The notes under the pieces are model-generated. The model made no database searches, had not been told where the DNA came from, and saw only the letters and a list, made by a program, of their open reading frames with translations. From UPXZ01 sp964498765 (GTDB lineage: Bacteria; Bacteroidota; Bacteroidia; Bacteroidales; Paludibacteraceae), in the NCBI GenBank assembly GCA_964498765.1, contig CAZCIU010000006.1:1-64000 (forward strand): 64,000 nucleotides of DNA. The letters are read 5' to 3'. This document shows positions 25,401 through 34,404 of the stretch, in pieces. Numbering within the stretch: the stretch's first letter is position 1; each line of letters begins with the position of its first letter. A program made the position numbers and the translations under genes.

Positions 25401-26051
25401 ATGCCATCAATAGAATACAAAGTTCCGGAACCAACTCTCCGGCGTTTGCCTTGGTATCTGGCTTATGCTCAGCTTGTTCAGCAGTCCGGCGAAGCATTTC
25501 TTTCTTCCACACAAATTGCAAATAACATAGCTGTAGATGCATCAAAAGTTGCAAAAGATTTATCGTATGTCAATATCTCGGGAAAAACGAGGGTAGGCTA
25601 CGATGTGAATGAACTGGTGCAGGTTTTGGAGAAATTTCTCGGATTTACAAAATCGCACAAAGCCTACCTATTTGGTGTTGGTAGCCTGGGAGGCGCATTG
25701 ATGCACGACAATGGTTTGAACCACTTTGGGCTGGAAATTGTGGCCGGATTTGATGTGAAATACGAACTTGCCGGCACGAGCATCAACCGAATCCCTATTC
25801 ATCACGTAGATCGCTTCAAAGATTTGCAAAAGCAAACGGGCGTAAACATCGGCATCCTGACCGTTCCGACCGACAAAGCACAAGCTACGGCTGATATTAT
25901 GATTGAAGGCGGCATTCAGGCCATTTGGAACTTTACGCCATTCAGAATTCGGGTTCCGGAGAATATTATTGTTCAGAATACATCGATTTATGCACATTTA
26001 GCCGTAATGTTTAATCGCTTAAATGAGCTAAATGAAGGTAGCGAAGTTTAG
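25401..26051 (+). CDS. rex: Redox-sensing transcriptional repressor Rex
   Basis: This 216-residue protein has a winged-helix DNA-binding domain at residues 1-80 (PEPTLRRLPWYLAYAQLV, SSTQIANNIAVDASKVAKDLSY). A Rossmann NAD(H)-binding domain follows, with GVGSLG at 92-97 and the IPIHHVDRF and ILTVPTDKAQ segments of the family. A C-terminal helix mediates domain swapping. Rex senses the NADH/NAD+ ratio and represses fermentation and respiration genes when NAD+ is high, in keeping with an anaerobic fermenter. It has its own promoter. I found no convincing Rex operator (TTGTGAA-type inverted repeat) in the window. Confidence 0.96.
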   Translation: MPSIEYKVPEPTLRRLPWYLAYAQLVQQSGEAFLSSTQIANNIAVDASKVAKDLSYVNISGKTRVGYDVNELVQVLEKFLGFTKSHKAYLFGVGSLGGALMHDNGLNHFGLEIVAGFDVKYELAGTSINRIPIHHVDRFKDLQKQTGVNIGILTVPTDKAQATADIMIEGGIQAIWNFTPFRIRVPENIIVQNTSIYAHLAVMFNRLNELNEGSEV

Positions 26052-26070
26052 AATTTCAAAATAAAAAACT

Positions 26071-26152
26071 AACGCCGCAGGCAAAAACAACTAAATAACG
26101 CTTTAGCCAAATAACAATTTAATAACGGCGTAGCCAAATAACCAGAATTAAT
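26071..26152 (+). repeat. Three 26-29-nt tandem repeats before FAH-family gene
   Basis: Units start at 26071, 26097 and 26124, each beginning AACG followed by AGCCAAATAAC or a decayed form (AGGCAAAAACAAC in the first). The tract ends two bases before ATG 26155. Confidence 0.8.
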
Positions 26153-26154
26153 CA

Positions 26155-26766
26155 ATGAAAATATTTGCAATCGGGCAAAATTATAGAGAGCACAACAAGG
26201 AATTGGGAAGTGAAAATCCGACTGAACCTGTTGTTTTTATGAAACCAGATTCAGCGATTTTGCGTGCTAATAAACCGTTTTATATTCCGGATTTCAGTAA
26301 TGAAGTACATTATGAAACCGAATTGCTGATTAAAATCAACCGAATTGGGAAGAATATTTCACCTAAGTTTGCACATCGTTATTACGATGAAATTGGGCTT
26401 GGAGTGGATTTTACGGCACGTGATATCCAGCGAAGACTGAAAATGGAGGGAAAACCCTGGGAAATTTGCAAAGGATTTGATGGCTCTGCTGTAATTGGCG
26501 ACTTTTTACCGAAGGAGAATTTAGGGGAAATTCAAAACATCGCATTTCACCTTGATATTGATGGAAAAACGGTGCAGGAAGGCAACTCGAAAGATATGAT
26601 TTTTCCGGTAGATGAGCTGATTGCGCATATAAGTCAGTATTTTACGCTGAAAATCGGTGATATTATTTACACCGGAACGCCTGTTGGAGTAGGGAAAGTG
26701 GAAATGGGAAACAGGCTGCAAGGCTATATTTTTGATACAAAAATGTTTGATTTTCAGGTAAAATAG
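26155..26766 (+). CDS. Fumarylacetoacetate hydrolase family protein
   Basis: This 203-residue protein is a compact FAH-fold enzyme. Landmarks are KIFAIGQNYREHNKELG, EPVVFMKPDSAI, the metal-binding EVHYETELLIKI (Glu pair), GVDFTARDIQ and GDIIYTGTPVGVG. Small stand-alone members usually act as acylpyruvate hydrolases or oxaloacetate decarboxylases on short 2-oxoacids with a divalent metal. The specific substrate cannot be read. The gene follows rex by about 100 bases of tandem repeats with no terminator, so read-through from rex is possible. Confidence 0.9.
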   Translation: MKIFAIGQNYREHNKELGSENPTEPVVFMKPDSAILRANKPFYIPDFSNEVHYETELLIKINRIGKNISPKFAHRYYDEIGLGVDFTARDIQRRLKMEGKPWEICKGFDGSAVIGDFLPKENLGEIQNIAFHLDIDGKTVQEGNSKDMIFPVDELIAHISQYFTLKIGDIIYTGTPVGVGKVEMGNRLQGYIFDTKMFDFQVK

Positions 26767-26993
26767 CTTTACTATAATCATTTTTTAGAAATTAAAACGA
26801 AAGCAACTCGGTAGCTTTTACTATATATCGGAATTAGGAAATTATCACACGGAAGATTATCAACGACATTTTAACTTTTTATCTGTTTTTTTAAGTATAT
26901 AACACCCACTTTCGCTATTCAAAATCATATAATAATAAATCGTATTTGTCGTTATATGTACTGATTTTCTTATTCCAACTGACTGAATTCAAA

Positions 26994-29900
26994 ATGAAAA
27001 TAAAAATTATATTTTTCAGCTTTTTAGCCTTTCTCACAATTTCGCTTAGCGCCCAAAATCCGTCTTCAAAGCGTGAAATAAACTGGACTGGCGTAGATAC
27101 CTGGTCTATCAATGATTACTCCAAACGAGTTTTATCCTTTGAAAATGCGCATTATCCAACAGAATTTGACCTTCCCTATTTTATCGAAACCATTCCGGCT
27201 GAGGAAAATTTGACTTATTCGGCAGAATTACAAAATCTCGAACTTATTCCTCTGAATGCCGAAGAAAAAGTTCTGATAAAAGCGTTTACCATCCCAGAAA
27301 ATATTTCCGTTCAGACCTTTGCGACTTTTGATAGAGGCGTGCGCCAAATGAATTTTCAGTTTCTTCCTTTTGTGAAAAAAGGAGATGAGATTTTGAAAAT
27401 CAAATCTTACGAATTAAAAATTTCGCAAGTTCAATCTGCCGCAAAATCACCCGAAGCAGCTACGCGTACGTATGCTCAAAACTCTGTTTTAGCATCCGGA
27501 AAATTTGTGAAAGTGAGGGTGAAAGAAAGCGGAATGTATAAGTTGACTTACGAAGCTTTAAATTCTATGGGAGTAAATCCGGCTAATGTTCGTGTATTCG
27601 GATATGGCGGTGCGCTGCTCGATCAGGATTTGAGAAAATTCAAACCGGATGATTTACCTGAAGTGGCAATTTATATGAATAAAGGTGCAGATGGCGTGTT
27701 TAACGCGGGCGATTATATCCTTTTTTACGGTCAGGGAATTTACAAATGGAATTACGATACATCCTCCAGAACTTTCGTTCACACACAAAATCATTACGCC
27801 AAAGAAGGTTATTATTTTATCACATCCGATGCGGGTGTTGGTAAAATTATCGAAGATATAAATATTTTGCCTCCGCAAGGTAGAAGCGTGGTGAATGTGA
27901 CTGAATTTCAGGATTATCAGGTGGTTGACGTGGATAAAATCAATCTTAGAAATACCGGAAAAGTGTTTTATGGTGATGAATTTAACGTTAGTCCGCTGAG
28001 TTACAATTACAGTTTTACTTTCCCAAATATCACTTCGGCAGATATCCGAGCAAAAATCGATGTAGCAGCCATTGCAAGCGAAATTTCTACTTTCACTTTA
28101 AGGCTGAATGGGACTCAGGAAAAATCGATTTCAGTTCAGAAAAAAAGTTCTAATACCTACGATATTGGTCAGGGATTTACAGGAACATTTATTTTCAATT
28201 CCACTAATTCATCGCTTGCATACACGCTTACATACAATAAACCGAACTCAAGTGCACGTGGATATTTCAATTATTTGGCTGTAAATGCACGTCGATCTTT
28301 GGTGATGACCGGAAGTGAAATGTATTTCAGAAATACAGATAATCTTCAATCTTCGGTTTATAATAGATTTGTAATTTCCGGAGCCGGTGCTAATGTGCAA
28401 GTTTGGGATATTACCGATCAAAGCAATATTAAGCGAATTGTAACTACTCGCAATGGTGATGCCATCGAGTTTTACGATTCAAATGAAACACTGAAACAAT
28501 ACGTTGCAATTGATCCAACGGCAAAAGCGTCATTTACGTTGGAACCGGTTTCAGCTGGTGTTGTTCCAAATCAAAATATTCATGGAATGGAACCGGCTGA
28601 ATTTGTCATTCTTACGCATCCTGATTTTCTGGCTCAAGCAGAAAAACTGGCAAATACGCACCGCCAGATGGAGCAAATGACTGTAAATGTGATTACTACA
28701 GAGCAGGTTTACAATGAATTTGCTTCCGGAACATCGGATGCTTCGGCCATTCGCTGGGCGATGAAAAAATGGTACGACGAATCGGATAAACAGTATCCAA
28801 TATACCTTTTGCTTTTCGGTCGTGGATCGTACGACAATCGAAGTTTGATATACAATTCCGGTGACAATTTTATTCCAACCTATCAGGCGGATATTTCTTT
28901 GGATCAAGTGAAATCGTATCTGACCGATGATTATTTCGGGCTGCTTGATGAAAATGAAGGAGTGAATATTCATTCAGATAAAGTGGATTTGGGAATTGGT
29001 AGATTTCCGGTAAGCACAGTTCAACAAGCTGAGGATGTGGTGAATAAGAACATTGCTTACATGAAAAATGAAATCAAAGGCAACTGGAAAAATCAATTTG
29101 CGTTTCTGGCGGATGATGGCGATGGAGCTACTCACATGCGTGATATGGACAAAATTGTTGAAGAATTGAAGACTGTTTTCCCGGTTTATCAATATAATAA
29201 AATTTACCTGGATGCATTCAAACAGGAAGTTACTGCCACCGGCGAAAGCTATCCTTTGGCAAGAACCCGACTGCATACCTTGATAAATTCCGGCTTATTT
29301 ATGCTCAATTTTATGGGACATGCCGGACCGCACGGCTGGACATATGAAAGCGTGCTTTCTACTGCCGATGTAAAAGGGATGTATAATACAAAATTACCGC
29401 TTTGGGTAGCTGCAACTTGTGATTTTGTGCTGTTTGATGTGAAAAATATTTCTGCCGGTGAATATGTTTTGCTAAATTCTGCCGGAGGTGGAATTGGTTT
29501 GTATTCTGCCGCTCGTGTGGTTTATGCATCCGAAAATGCAAGATTAAACCGATTGTTTACATTGGATTTATTTGCTAAAAAAAGCGATGGAACTTATCCA
29601 AGAGTGGGAGATGCGGTGCGAACTTCTAAAAATGAAGCAGGAATTGGAATTAACAAACTTTCCTACGTTTTATTGGGAAATCCGGCTTTACGATTGAATT
29701 ATCCGGCACCGTATAAAGTGGTAACTGAAAAACTTAACGACCATTTCATAAGTGGCACAGATACGCTGAAAGCACTTTCTGTGGATAAATTCACCGGATA
29801 TATCGCCGATGAAAATAACCAAAAAGTGAGCGATTACAACGGAACGGTGGAAATCTCCATGTTTGATAAAATTCAACGAGTAACAACACTGAATAACCAC

Positions 29901-30776
29901 AACGATGGAGGCATTATTTTTAATGACAGACCTAATATCCTTTATTCCGGAAAAGCAAATGTGTCTGATGGAGAATTCAGTTTTACAGCCATGATTCCGC
30001 GTGATATTCGCTATAATTATGGAAACGGACGAATAAATTATTATGCTTCGGAGGCAAATTCGCATCGGGAAGCGCAAGGTTTTTCCGAAAGTTTTGTGGT
30101 GGGTGGTTCCAGTTCTAATTTTGTGAACGAAACAGATGGTCCGATTGTTGAGATGTTCCTGAACACTCCGAATTTTGTTTCGGGTGGCAAAGTGAATGAA
30201 ACTCCGCTTTTCATTGCCAAAATATTCGATATTAACGGAATAAATACGGTTGGAAGTGGAATTGGGCATGATTTGAGACTTGTGATTGATAATAATCCAT
30301 ACAATTCTCACATTATGAATGAGTATTTTGAAGCGGACACGGACAGCTATCAAAGTGGCGTAGTGCGCATGAAATTACCGGAATTGGAAGCCGGAAAACA
30401 CACTTTGACGCTTTATGCATGGGATTTACTGAACAATTCTACAACTGCAACGTTAGATTTTGAAGTTGTTCCCGGATTGAAACCGGAGATTTTTGAAGTA
30501 AGTAATTTCCCAAATCCGGTGAAAACCTCCACAACATTTGTCATTACGCATGACAGACCGCAAGTGATTTTGGAAACAACAGTAGATGTTTATGATGTTG
30601 CGGGAAGAAATATTTATACTCGCTCTCAAAGCAGTGCTGAGAATATTAATTGGGATTTGACAGACGCTACCGGCAAACGAGTTCCTGCCGGAGTGTATAT
30701 TTACAAAATATCTATCAAAACTCTCAACAGCAAAATGACTTCGAAAGGAAATAAAATAATTGTACTCGGACAATAA
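26994..30776 (+). CDS. porU: Type IX secretion system sortase PorU
   Basis: This protein of about 1260 residues has a Sec signal peptide (FLAFLTISLSAQ). It carries a long N-terminal region and a gingipain-like C25 cysteine peptidase domain with catalytic His776 (NFMGHAGPHGW) and Cys809 (AATCDFVLFD); the 33-residue spacing matches gingipains. The C-terminal beta-sandwich ends in a T9SS sorting-type domain (FPNPVKTSTTFVI to GVYIYKI). PorU cleaves the C-terminal signal of cargo and attaches the cargo to surface lipopolysaccharide. I chose ATG 26994 because the longer reading from 26946 adds 16 residues before an otherwise normal signal peptide. porV follows directly. Confidence 0.95.
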   Translation: MKIKIIFFSFLAFLTISLSAQNPSSKREINWTGVDTWSINDYSKRVLSFENAHYPTEFDLPYFIETIPAEENLTYSAELQNLELIPLNAEEKVLIKAFTIPENISVQTFATFDRGVRQMNFQFLPFVKKGDEILKIKSYELKISQVQSAAKSPEAATRTYAQNSVLASGKFVKVRVKESGMYKLTYEALNSMGVNPANVRVFGYGGALLDQDLRKFKPDDLPEVAIYMNKGADGVFNAGDYILFYGQGIYKWNYDTSSRTFVHTQNHYAKEGYYFITSDAGVGKIIEDINILPPQGRSVVNVTEFQDYQVVDVDKINLRNTGKVFYGDEFNVSPLSYNYSFTFPNITSADIRAKIDVAAIASEISTFTLRLNGTQEKSISVQKKSSNTYDIGQGFTGTFIFNSTNSSLAYTLTYNKPNSSARGYFNYLAVNARRSLVMTGSEMYFRNTDNLQSSVYNRFVISGAGANVQVWDITDQSNIKRIVTTRNGDAIEFYDSNETLKQYVAIDPTAKASFTLEPVSAGVVPNQNIHGMEPAEFVILTHPDFLAQAEKLANTHRQMEQMTVNVITTEQVYNEFASGTSDASAIRWAMKKWYDESDKQYPIYLLLFGRGSYDNRSLIYNSGDNFIPTYQADISLDQVKSYLTDDYFGLLDENEGVNIHSDKVDLGIGRFPVSTVQQAEDVVNKNIAYMKNEIKGNWKNQFAFLADDGDGATHMRDMDKIVEELKTVFPVYQYNKIYLDAFKQEVTATGESYPLARTRLHTLINSGLFMLNFMGHAGPHGWTYESVLSTADVKGMYNTKLPLWVAATCDFVLFDVKNISAGEYVLLNSAGGGIGLYSAARVVYASENARLNRLFTLDLFAKKSDGTYPRVGDAVRTSKNEAGIGINKLSYVLLGNPALRLNYPAPYKVVTEKLNDHFISGTDTLKALSVDKFTGYIADENNQKVSDYNGTVEISMFDKIQRVTTLNNHNDGGIIFNDRPNILYSGKANVSDGEFSFTAMIPRDIRYNYGNGRINYYASEANSHREAQGFSESFVVGGSSSNFVNETDGPIVEMFLNTPNFVSGGKVNETPLFIAKIFDINGINTVGSGIGHDLRLVIDNNPYNSHIMNEYFEADTDSYQSGVVRMKLPELEAGKHTLTLYAWDLLNNSTTATLDFEVVPGLKPEIFEVSNFPNPVKTSTTFVITHDRPQVILETTVDVYDVAGRNIYTRSQSSAENINWDLTDATGKRVPAGVYIYKISIKTLNSKMTSKGNKIIVLGQ

Positions 30777-30852
30777 AACAAAAATATAGCGTTTAAATAA
30801 CCGTACTTTTTAATTGACCTAAGCAAAAAAAATTAAGCAAAATAACAATCAG

Positions 30853-32028
30853 ATGAAAAAGACCTTTTTTTTACTGCTCTCAGCATTTGTAATTTCAATT
30901 TCTGCAGTAGCACAACCGGAAGCTAACGAACAGTTGAACCCGCTTATTACGGGTGTTCCATCCTTGACTATCACTCCAGATGCACGCGCAGGCGGTATGG
31001 GTGATGTGGGTGCAGCTACCACTCCTGACATTAATTCTCAGCACTGGAACCCGGCAAAATATGCTTTTATGGAAAGTCCGGCCGGATTTACATTTTCTTT
31101 TACTCCATGGTTGAGCAAGTTAGTTTCTGATATTAACCTGCTATACACGGCCGGTTACTGGAAATTCGACGAATTCTCCTCCGTGAGTGCATCATTGCGT
31201 TTCTTCTCTCTGGGAGAAATAAAACTTACCGGAGAAAGACCCGACGACGATTACGGAACAGCGCATCCAAACGAATTAGCATTTGACTTGGCATACTCCA
31301 GACTTTTGTCTGAAAACTGGTCTGCAGCAGTTGCATTTCGTTATATTCGTTCTGACCTGAACAACGGTGCTAACAATACCGCTGACCCTATGTACCCGGG
31401 AAATGCAATCGCAGCTGACGTGGCAACCTATTATCGCAAACCGATTGAAATGTCAACTGGTGAAGCTAATCTTGGTTTCGGTTTAAATATTTCAAATATC
31501 GGTTCTAAAATCTCATACGATCAAAATCTGACCAGCATTTTTATCCCTACAAACTTGAGATTGGGTGCGTCATTTGATTATCCGATTGATGATTACAATA
31601 AAATTTCATTCAGCGCTGATATCAATAAATTGCTTGTGCCAACTCCAGTGAAAAGAATGGAAGGCGAGAGCGATGTTGATTTTGATGCTCGCAGAGACGC
31701 ATATTACGAAACAGGTCCTATCGCCGGTATTTTCAAATCTTTTGGCGATGCTCCGGGCGGAATGTCTGAAGAATTGAAAGAAATTATGTGGTCTGCAGGT
31801 GCAGAATATGCATACAACGATCAGTTTTTTGTTCGTACAGGATACTTCAATGAGCACCAACTGAAAGGTAACCGTAAATATTTTACAGCCGGCGTTGGTT
31901 TCAAACTGAATATGTTCCAATTGGATGCTGCTTATTTGATTTCTGCAGCTCAGACCAATCCATTGGATCAAACGTTGCGTTTTACGCTTGGATTTGACCT
32001 GAACGGACTACAAAATCTGATGAGATAA
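30853..32028 (+). CDS. porV: Type IX secretion outer-membrane protein PorV (LptO)
   Basis: This 391-residue protein has a signal peptide (FVISISAVAQ) and then the family-diagnostic N terminus: PLITGVPSLTITPDARAGG followed by MGDVGAATTPDINSQHWNP. The rest is a FadL-like outer-membrane beta-barrel with alternating strands and an aromatic-ending C-terminus. PorV binds C-terminal signals of T9SS cargo after translocation and shuttles them to PorU. The porU-porV pairing 76 bases apart is the standard Bacteroidetes arrangement. A likely terminator follows. Confidence 0.97.
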   Translation: MKKTFFLLLSAFVISISAVAQPEANEQLNPLITGVPSLTITPDARAGGMGDVGAATTPDINSQHWNPAKYAFMESPAGFTFSFTPWLSKLVSDINLLYTAGYWKFDEFSSVSASLRFFSLGEIKLTGERPDDDYGTAHPNELAFDLAYSRLLSENWSAAVAFRYIRSDLNNGANNTADPMYPGNAIAADVATYYRKPIEMSTGEANLGFGLNISNIGSKISYDQNLTSIFIPTNLRLGASFDYPIDDYNKISFSADINKLLVPTPVKRMEGESDVDFDARRDAYYETGPIAGIFKSFGDAPGGMSEELKEIMWSAGAEYAYNDQFFVRTGYFNEHQLKGNRKYFTAGVGFKLNMFQLDAAYLISAAQTNPLDQTLRFTLGFDLNGLQNLMR

Positions 32029-32072
32029 TCGAAGTTGAAAATGAACTAAATTTCAACTGATTTACAACATAC

Positions 32073-32107
32073 AAAAGCCGTAATAATTGAACTTATTGCG
32101 GTTTTTT
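32073..32107 (+). terminator. Intrinsic terminator after porV
   Basis: AAAAGCCGTAATAA pairs imperfectly with TTATTGCGGTTTTTT and leads into a T-run. Confidence 0.6.
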
Positions 32108-32149
32108 GTTGTTAGAATATATTACTTCAAAATTCAAAAAAATAGATGT

Positions 32150-32629
32150 ATGAAGATTAGAGTAGGTTTTGGCTATGATGTGCATAGTTTTGCTCCGGAT
32201 AGAGAACTTTGGCTCGGAGGTATAAAAATTGACCACCATCTCGGATTAATGGGACATTCCGACGCCGATGTGCTTATTCACGCGCTTTGTGATGCTATTC
32301 TTGGAGCTGCTAATATGCGTGACATTGGTTTTCATTTTCCGGACAATGCTGCGCAATACAAGAATATTGACAGTAAAATTCTCTTGAAAGACGTGATGAA
32401 ACTTGTGCGTGAAAAAGGCTGGGAGTTTGGTAATACAGACTGCACCATTGCTGCTGAGAAACCGAAACTTAATCCACATATTCCCGAAATGCAAAAAACA
32501 TTGGCTGCCGTGATGAATGTAGATGTGGATGATATATCCATCAAAGCAACAACCAGCGAAAAAATGGGATTTGTGGGCAGGCAAGAAGGCATGGCGGCGT
32601 ATGTCACTGTTTTGCTTGAAAAAGAATAA
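32150..32629 (+). CDS. ispF: 2-C-methyl-D-erythritol 2,4-cyclodiphosphate synthase
   Basis: This 159-residue protein is IspF. The Zn-binding DxH motif is YDVHSF (Asp10, His12), the third ligand lies in GHSDADVLIHALCDAILGAA, and the C-terminal substrate loop is KATTSEKMGFVGRQEG. It cyclises CDP-methylerythritol 2-phosphate in the MEP isoprenoid pathway. The longer reading from 32087 overlaps the porV terminator, so I chose ATG 32150, which gives the normal family length. Confidence 0.97.
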   Translation: MKIRVGFGYDVHSFAPDRELWLGGIKIDHHLGLMGHSDADVLIHALCDAILGAANMRDIGFHFPDNAAQYKNIDSKILLKDVMKLVREKGWEFGNTDCTIAAEKPKLNPHIPEMQKTLAAVMNVDVDDISIKATTSEKMGFVGRQEGMAAYVTVLLEKE

Positions 32630-32638
32630 ACCGACCAC

Positions 32639-32673
32639 TAATCAATCCTTTCTATCGATTAATCAATCCTTTC
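32639..32673 (+). repeat. Two 14-nt direct repeats after ispF
   Basis: TAATCAATCCTTTC occurs at 32639-32652 and again at 32660-32673 (period 21). Another small tandem repeat in a promoter-side spacer. Confidence 0.8.
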
Positions 32674-32762
32674 AATTTGCTTTTAAGGCTTTCTATCAGC
32701 TATTTTCAGTAATTTTGCAAAGAAGAAATTATTCAATCAAAAAATCAAACAATTAAATTTTT

Positions 32763-33389
32763 ATGTCAGTATTAGTAGGAAAAAAAGCGCCGGCAGTAGT
32801 CGGCAAAGCCGTAATCAACGGTAATGAAATAGTAGATAACTTTAGTTTAGAACAATATAGAGGAAAATACGTGGTGTTTTTCTTTTACCCGGCCGATTTT
32901 ACATTCGTTTGTCCAACAGAATTAATTGCATTTCAAGATAAATTGGAAGAATTTGACAGCAGAAATACAGTTGTTGTGGGTGCTTCGACAGACTCAGCAT
33001 TTTCTCACTGGAAATGGCTGCAAACTCCTCAAATCGAAGGTGGTATCAAAGGTGTGAAATATCCGTTGTATGCCGATAATTCGCTGATGGTTTCTAAAGC
33101 TTACGACGTTTTAGCAGGAGAAGAAAGCTGGACAGAAGAAGGCGAGGAAGTATTTTTGGGAGCTCCTGAGGCGTATCGCGGTTTGTTCTTGATTGACAAA
33201 GATGGAATTGTGCGTCATCAGGTTGTGAACGATATGCCGCTAGGACGCAGTGTAGATGAGGTAATCCGCGTGTTGGATGCGCTTCAGTTTACCGAAGAAT
33301 ACGGCGAAGTTTGTCCTGCAAACTGGAAAAAAGGCGATAAAGCGCTGAAAGCGACTCAAGAAGGTATCTCAGAATATTTGTCTAAATAG
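32763..33389 (+). CDS. Typical 2-Cys peroxiredoxin (AhpC/Prx1 family)
   Basis: This 208-residue protein has the peroxidatic Cys50 in FYPADFTFVCPTE and the resolving Cys184 in GEVCPANWKKG, the hallmark of dimeric typical 2-Cys peroxiredoxins. It reduces hydrogen peroxide and organic or peroxynitrite substrates in the cytoplasm. A -7-type box (TAATTTTG, 32710-32717) lies upstream and a strong terminator downstream, so it is expressed alone. With the catalase at 48375 it forms the oxidative-defence content of the window. Confidence 0.95.
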   Translation: MSVLVGKKAPAVVGKAVINGNEIVDNFSLEQYRGKYVVFFFYPADFTFVCPTELIAFQDKLEEFDSRNTVVVGASTDSAFSHWKWLQTPQIEGGIKGVKYPLYADNSLMVSKAYDVLAGEESWTEEGEEVFLGAPEAYRGLFLIDKDGIVRHQVVNDMPLGRSVDEVIRVLDALQFTEEYGEVCPANWKKGDKALKATQEGISEYLSK

Positions 33390-33407
33390 GCTTAAATACG
33401 AAAAAAT

Positions 33408-33442
33408 GAAAGACTGCTCTAAACTTTGAGCAGTCTTTTTTG
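33408..33442 (+). terminator. Intrinsic terminator after peroxiredoxin
   Basis: AAAGACTGCTC pairs with GAGCAGTCTTT around a short loop and is followed by a T-run. Confidence 0.9.
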
Positions 33443-33472
33443 TTTTATAAACTTAGAATCAATATTTTTACA

Positions 33473-33480
33473 TAATTTTG
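33473..33480 (+). promoter_or_regulatory. -7 box (TAATTTTG) upstream of ZIP transporter
   Basis: TAnnTTTG match about 113 bases before ATG 33593. Confidence 0.4.
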
Positions 33481-33592
33481 TATATTATTTGAAATGTGCG
33501 CTAAATAGAAGGGTTTCTCAAAATTCTTGGATACTTAGCTCAATTTTTTCTAAAAACAAAACCGTCTGATTTCAGATCTCAATTTTTTTATA

Positions 33593-34354
33593 ATGGATAA
33601 TGTTTGGTTGTATGCATTGATTAGTACGATTATCGTAAGTACTATTTCATTGATTGGTGTGTCTTTGTTTGCCTTGAAAAGTGAAAAACTGCAACGAATT
33701 CTGTTGCTTTTGGTCAGTTTTTCGGTAGGTGCTTTGCTTGGGAATGCATTTTTTCACCTTGTGCCGGAGTCGTATTTTCATATTTCTTCAGCCAAAATGA
33801 CTTCATGGCTGATAATTGGCGGTTTTATGCTATTTTTCCTGGTAGATCAGCTGCTTCACACACATCAAAACGGCAAAGTGACCGACTCTTCCAAAGTGAA
33901 ACCTTACGGTTATCTGAGCCTTTACGCAGATGGAATTCACAACTTTACGGATGGGATTTTGATTGGTGCTGCCTGGATGTTTTCACCTGAGTTAGGATTA
34001 GCTACAACTATCACCGTTATTTTGCACGAAATTCCGCAGGAAATCAGTGATTTTGGCATTTTGCTGAAAGCCGGATTTACCAAAAGAAAAGCCCTGCTTT
34101 ATAATTTTATCGTAGCCACTGCTGCTGTTTTAGGAACTGTTCTTGCACTTTGGCTGGGACATGAAGTGGAGCATTTTTCTATTTACATTTTGCCTGTTGC
34201 GGCCGGTGGATTTATCTATTTAGCAGCTACAAGTCTGTTGCCTGAGGTACTTAAAAATACTAAAAAAGGGAATTGGCTGATTTACATTCTATTTGTTTTG
34301 CTGGGACTGGGATTGATGTATTACTTTAGTTTACACGGTTCGCATCAGCATTAA
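33593..34354 (+). CDS. ZIP family metal transporter
   Basis: This 253-residue membrane protein has about eight helices. The two ZIP metal-binding helices are clear: helix 4 has HNFTDGILIGAAW and helix 5 has HEIPQEISDFGILLKAG. It should move zinc, iron or manganese across the inner membrane. The cytoplasmic loop after helix 3 is short and has few His residues (HTHQNGK). The next gene encodes an outer-membrane protein 50 bases downstream and may act in the same uptake route (inference). Confidence 0.93.
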   Translation: MDNVWLYALISTIIVSTISLIGVSLFALKSEKLQRILLLLVSFSVGALLGNAFFHLVPESYFHISSAKMTSWLIIGGFMLFFLVDQLLHTHQNGKVTDSSKVKPYGYLSLYADGIHNFTDGILIGAAWMFSPELGLATTITVILHEIPQEISDFGILLKAGFTKRKALLYNFIVATAAVLGTVLALWLGHEVEHFSIYILPVAAGGFIYLAATSLLPEVLKNTKKGNWLIYILFVLLGLGLMYYFSLHGSHQH

Positions 34355-34404
34355 AAAGCGAAAAACTTACATAAACATATTTTTATTTACAGATATTTTA
34401 GATT

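Noticed and set aside
29688..30353. 221-codon minus-strand ORF opposite porU
   Set aside because: Antisense to the strongly supported porU frame, with no recognisable domain.
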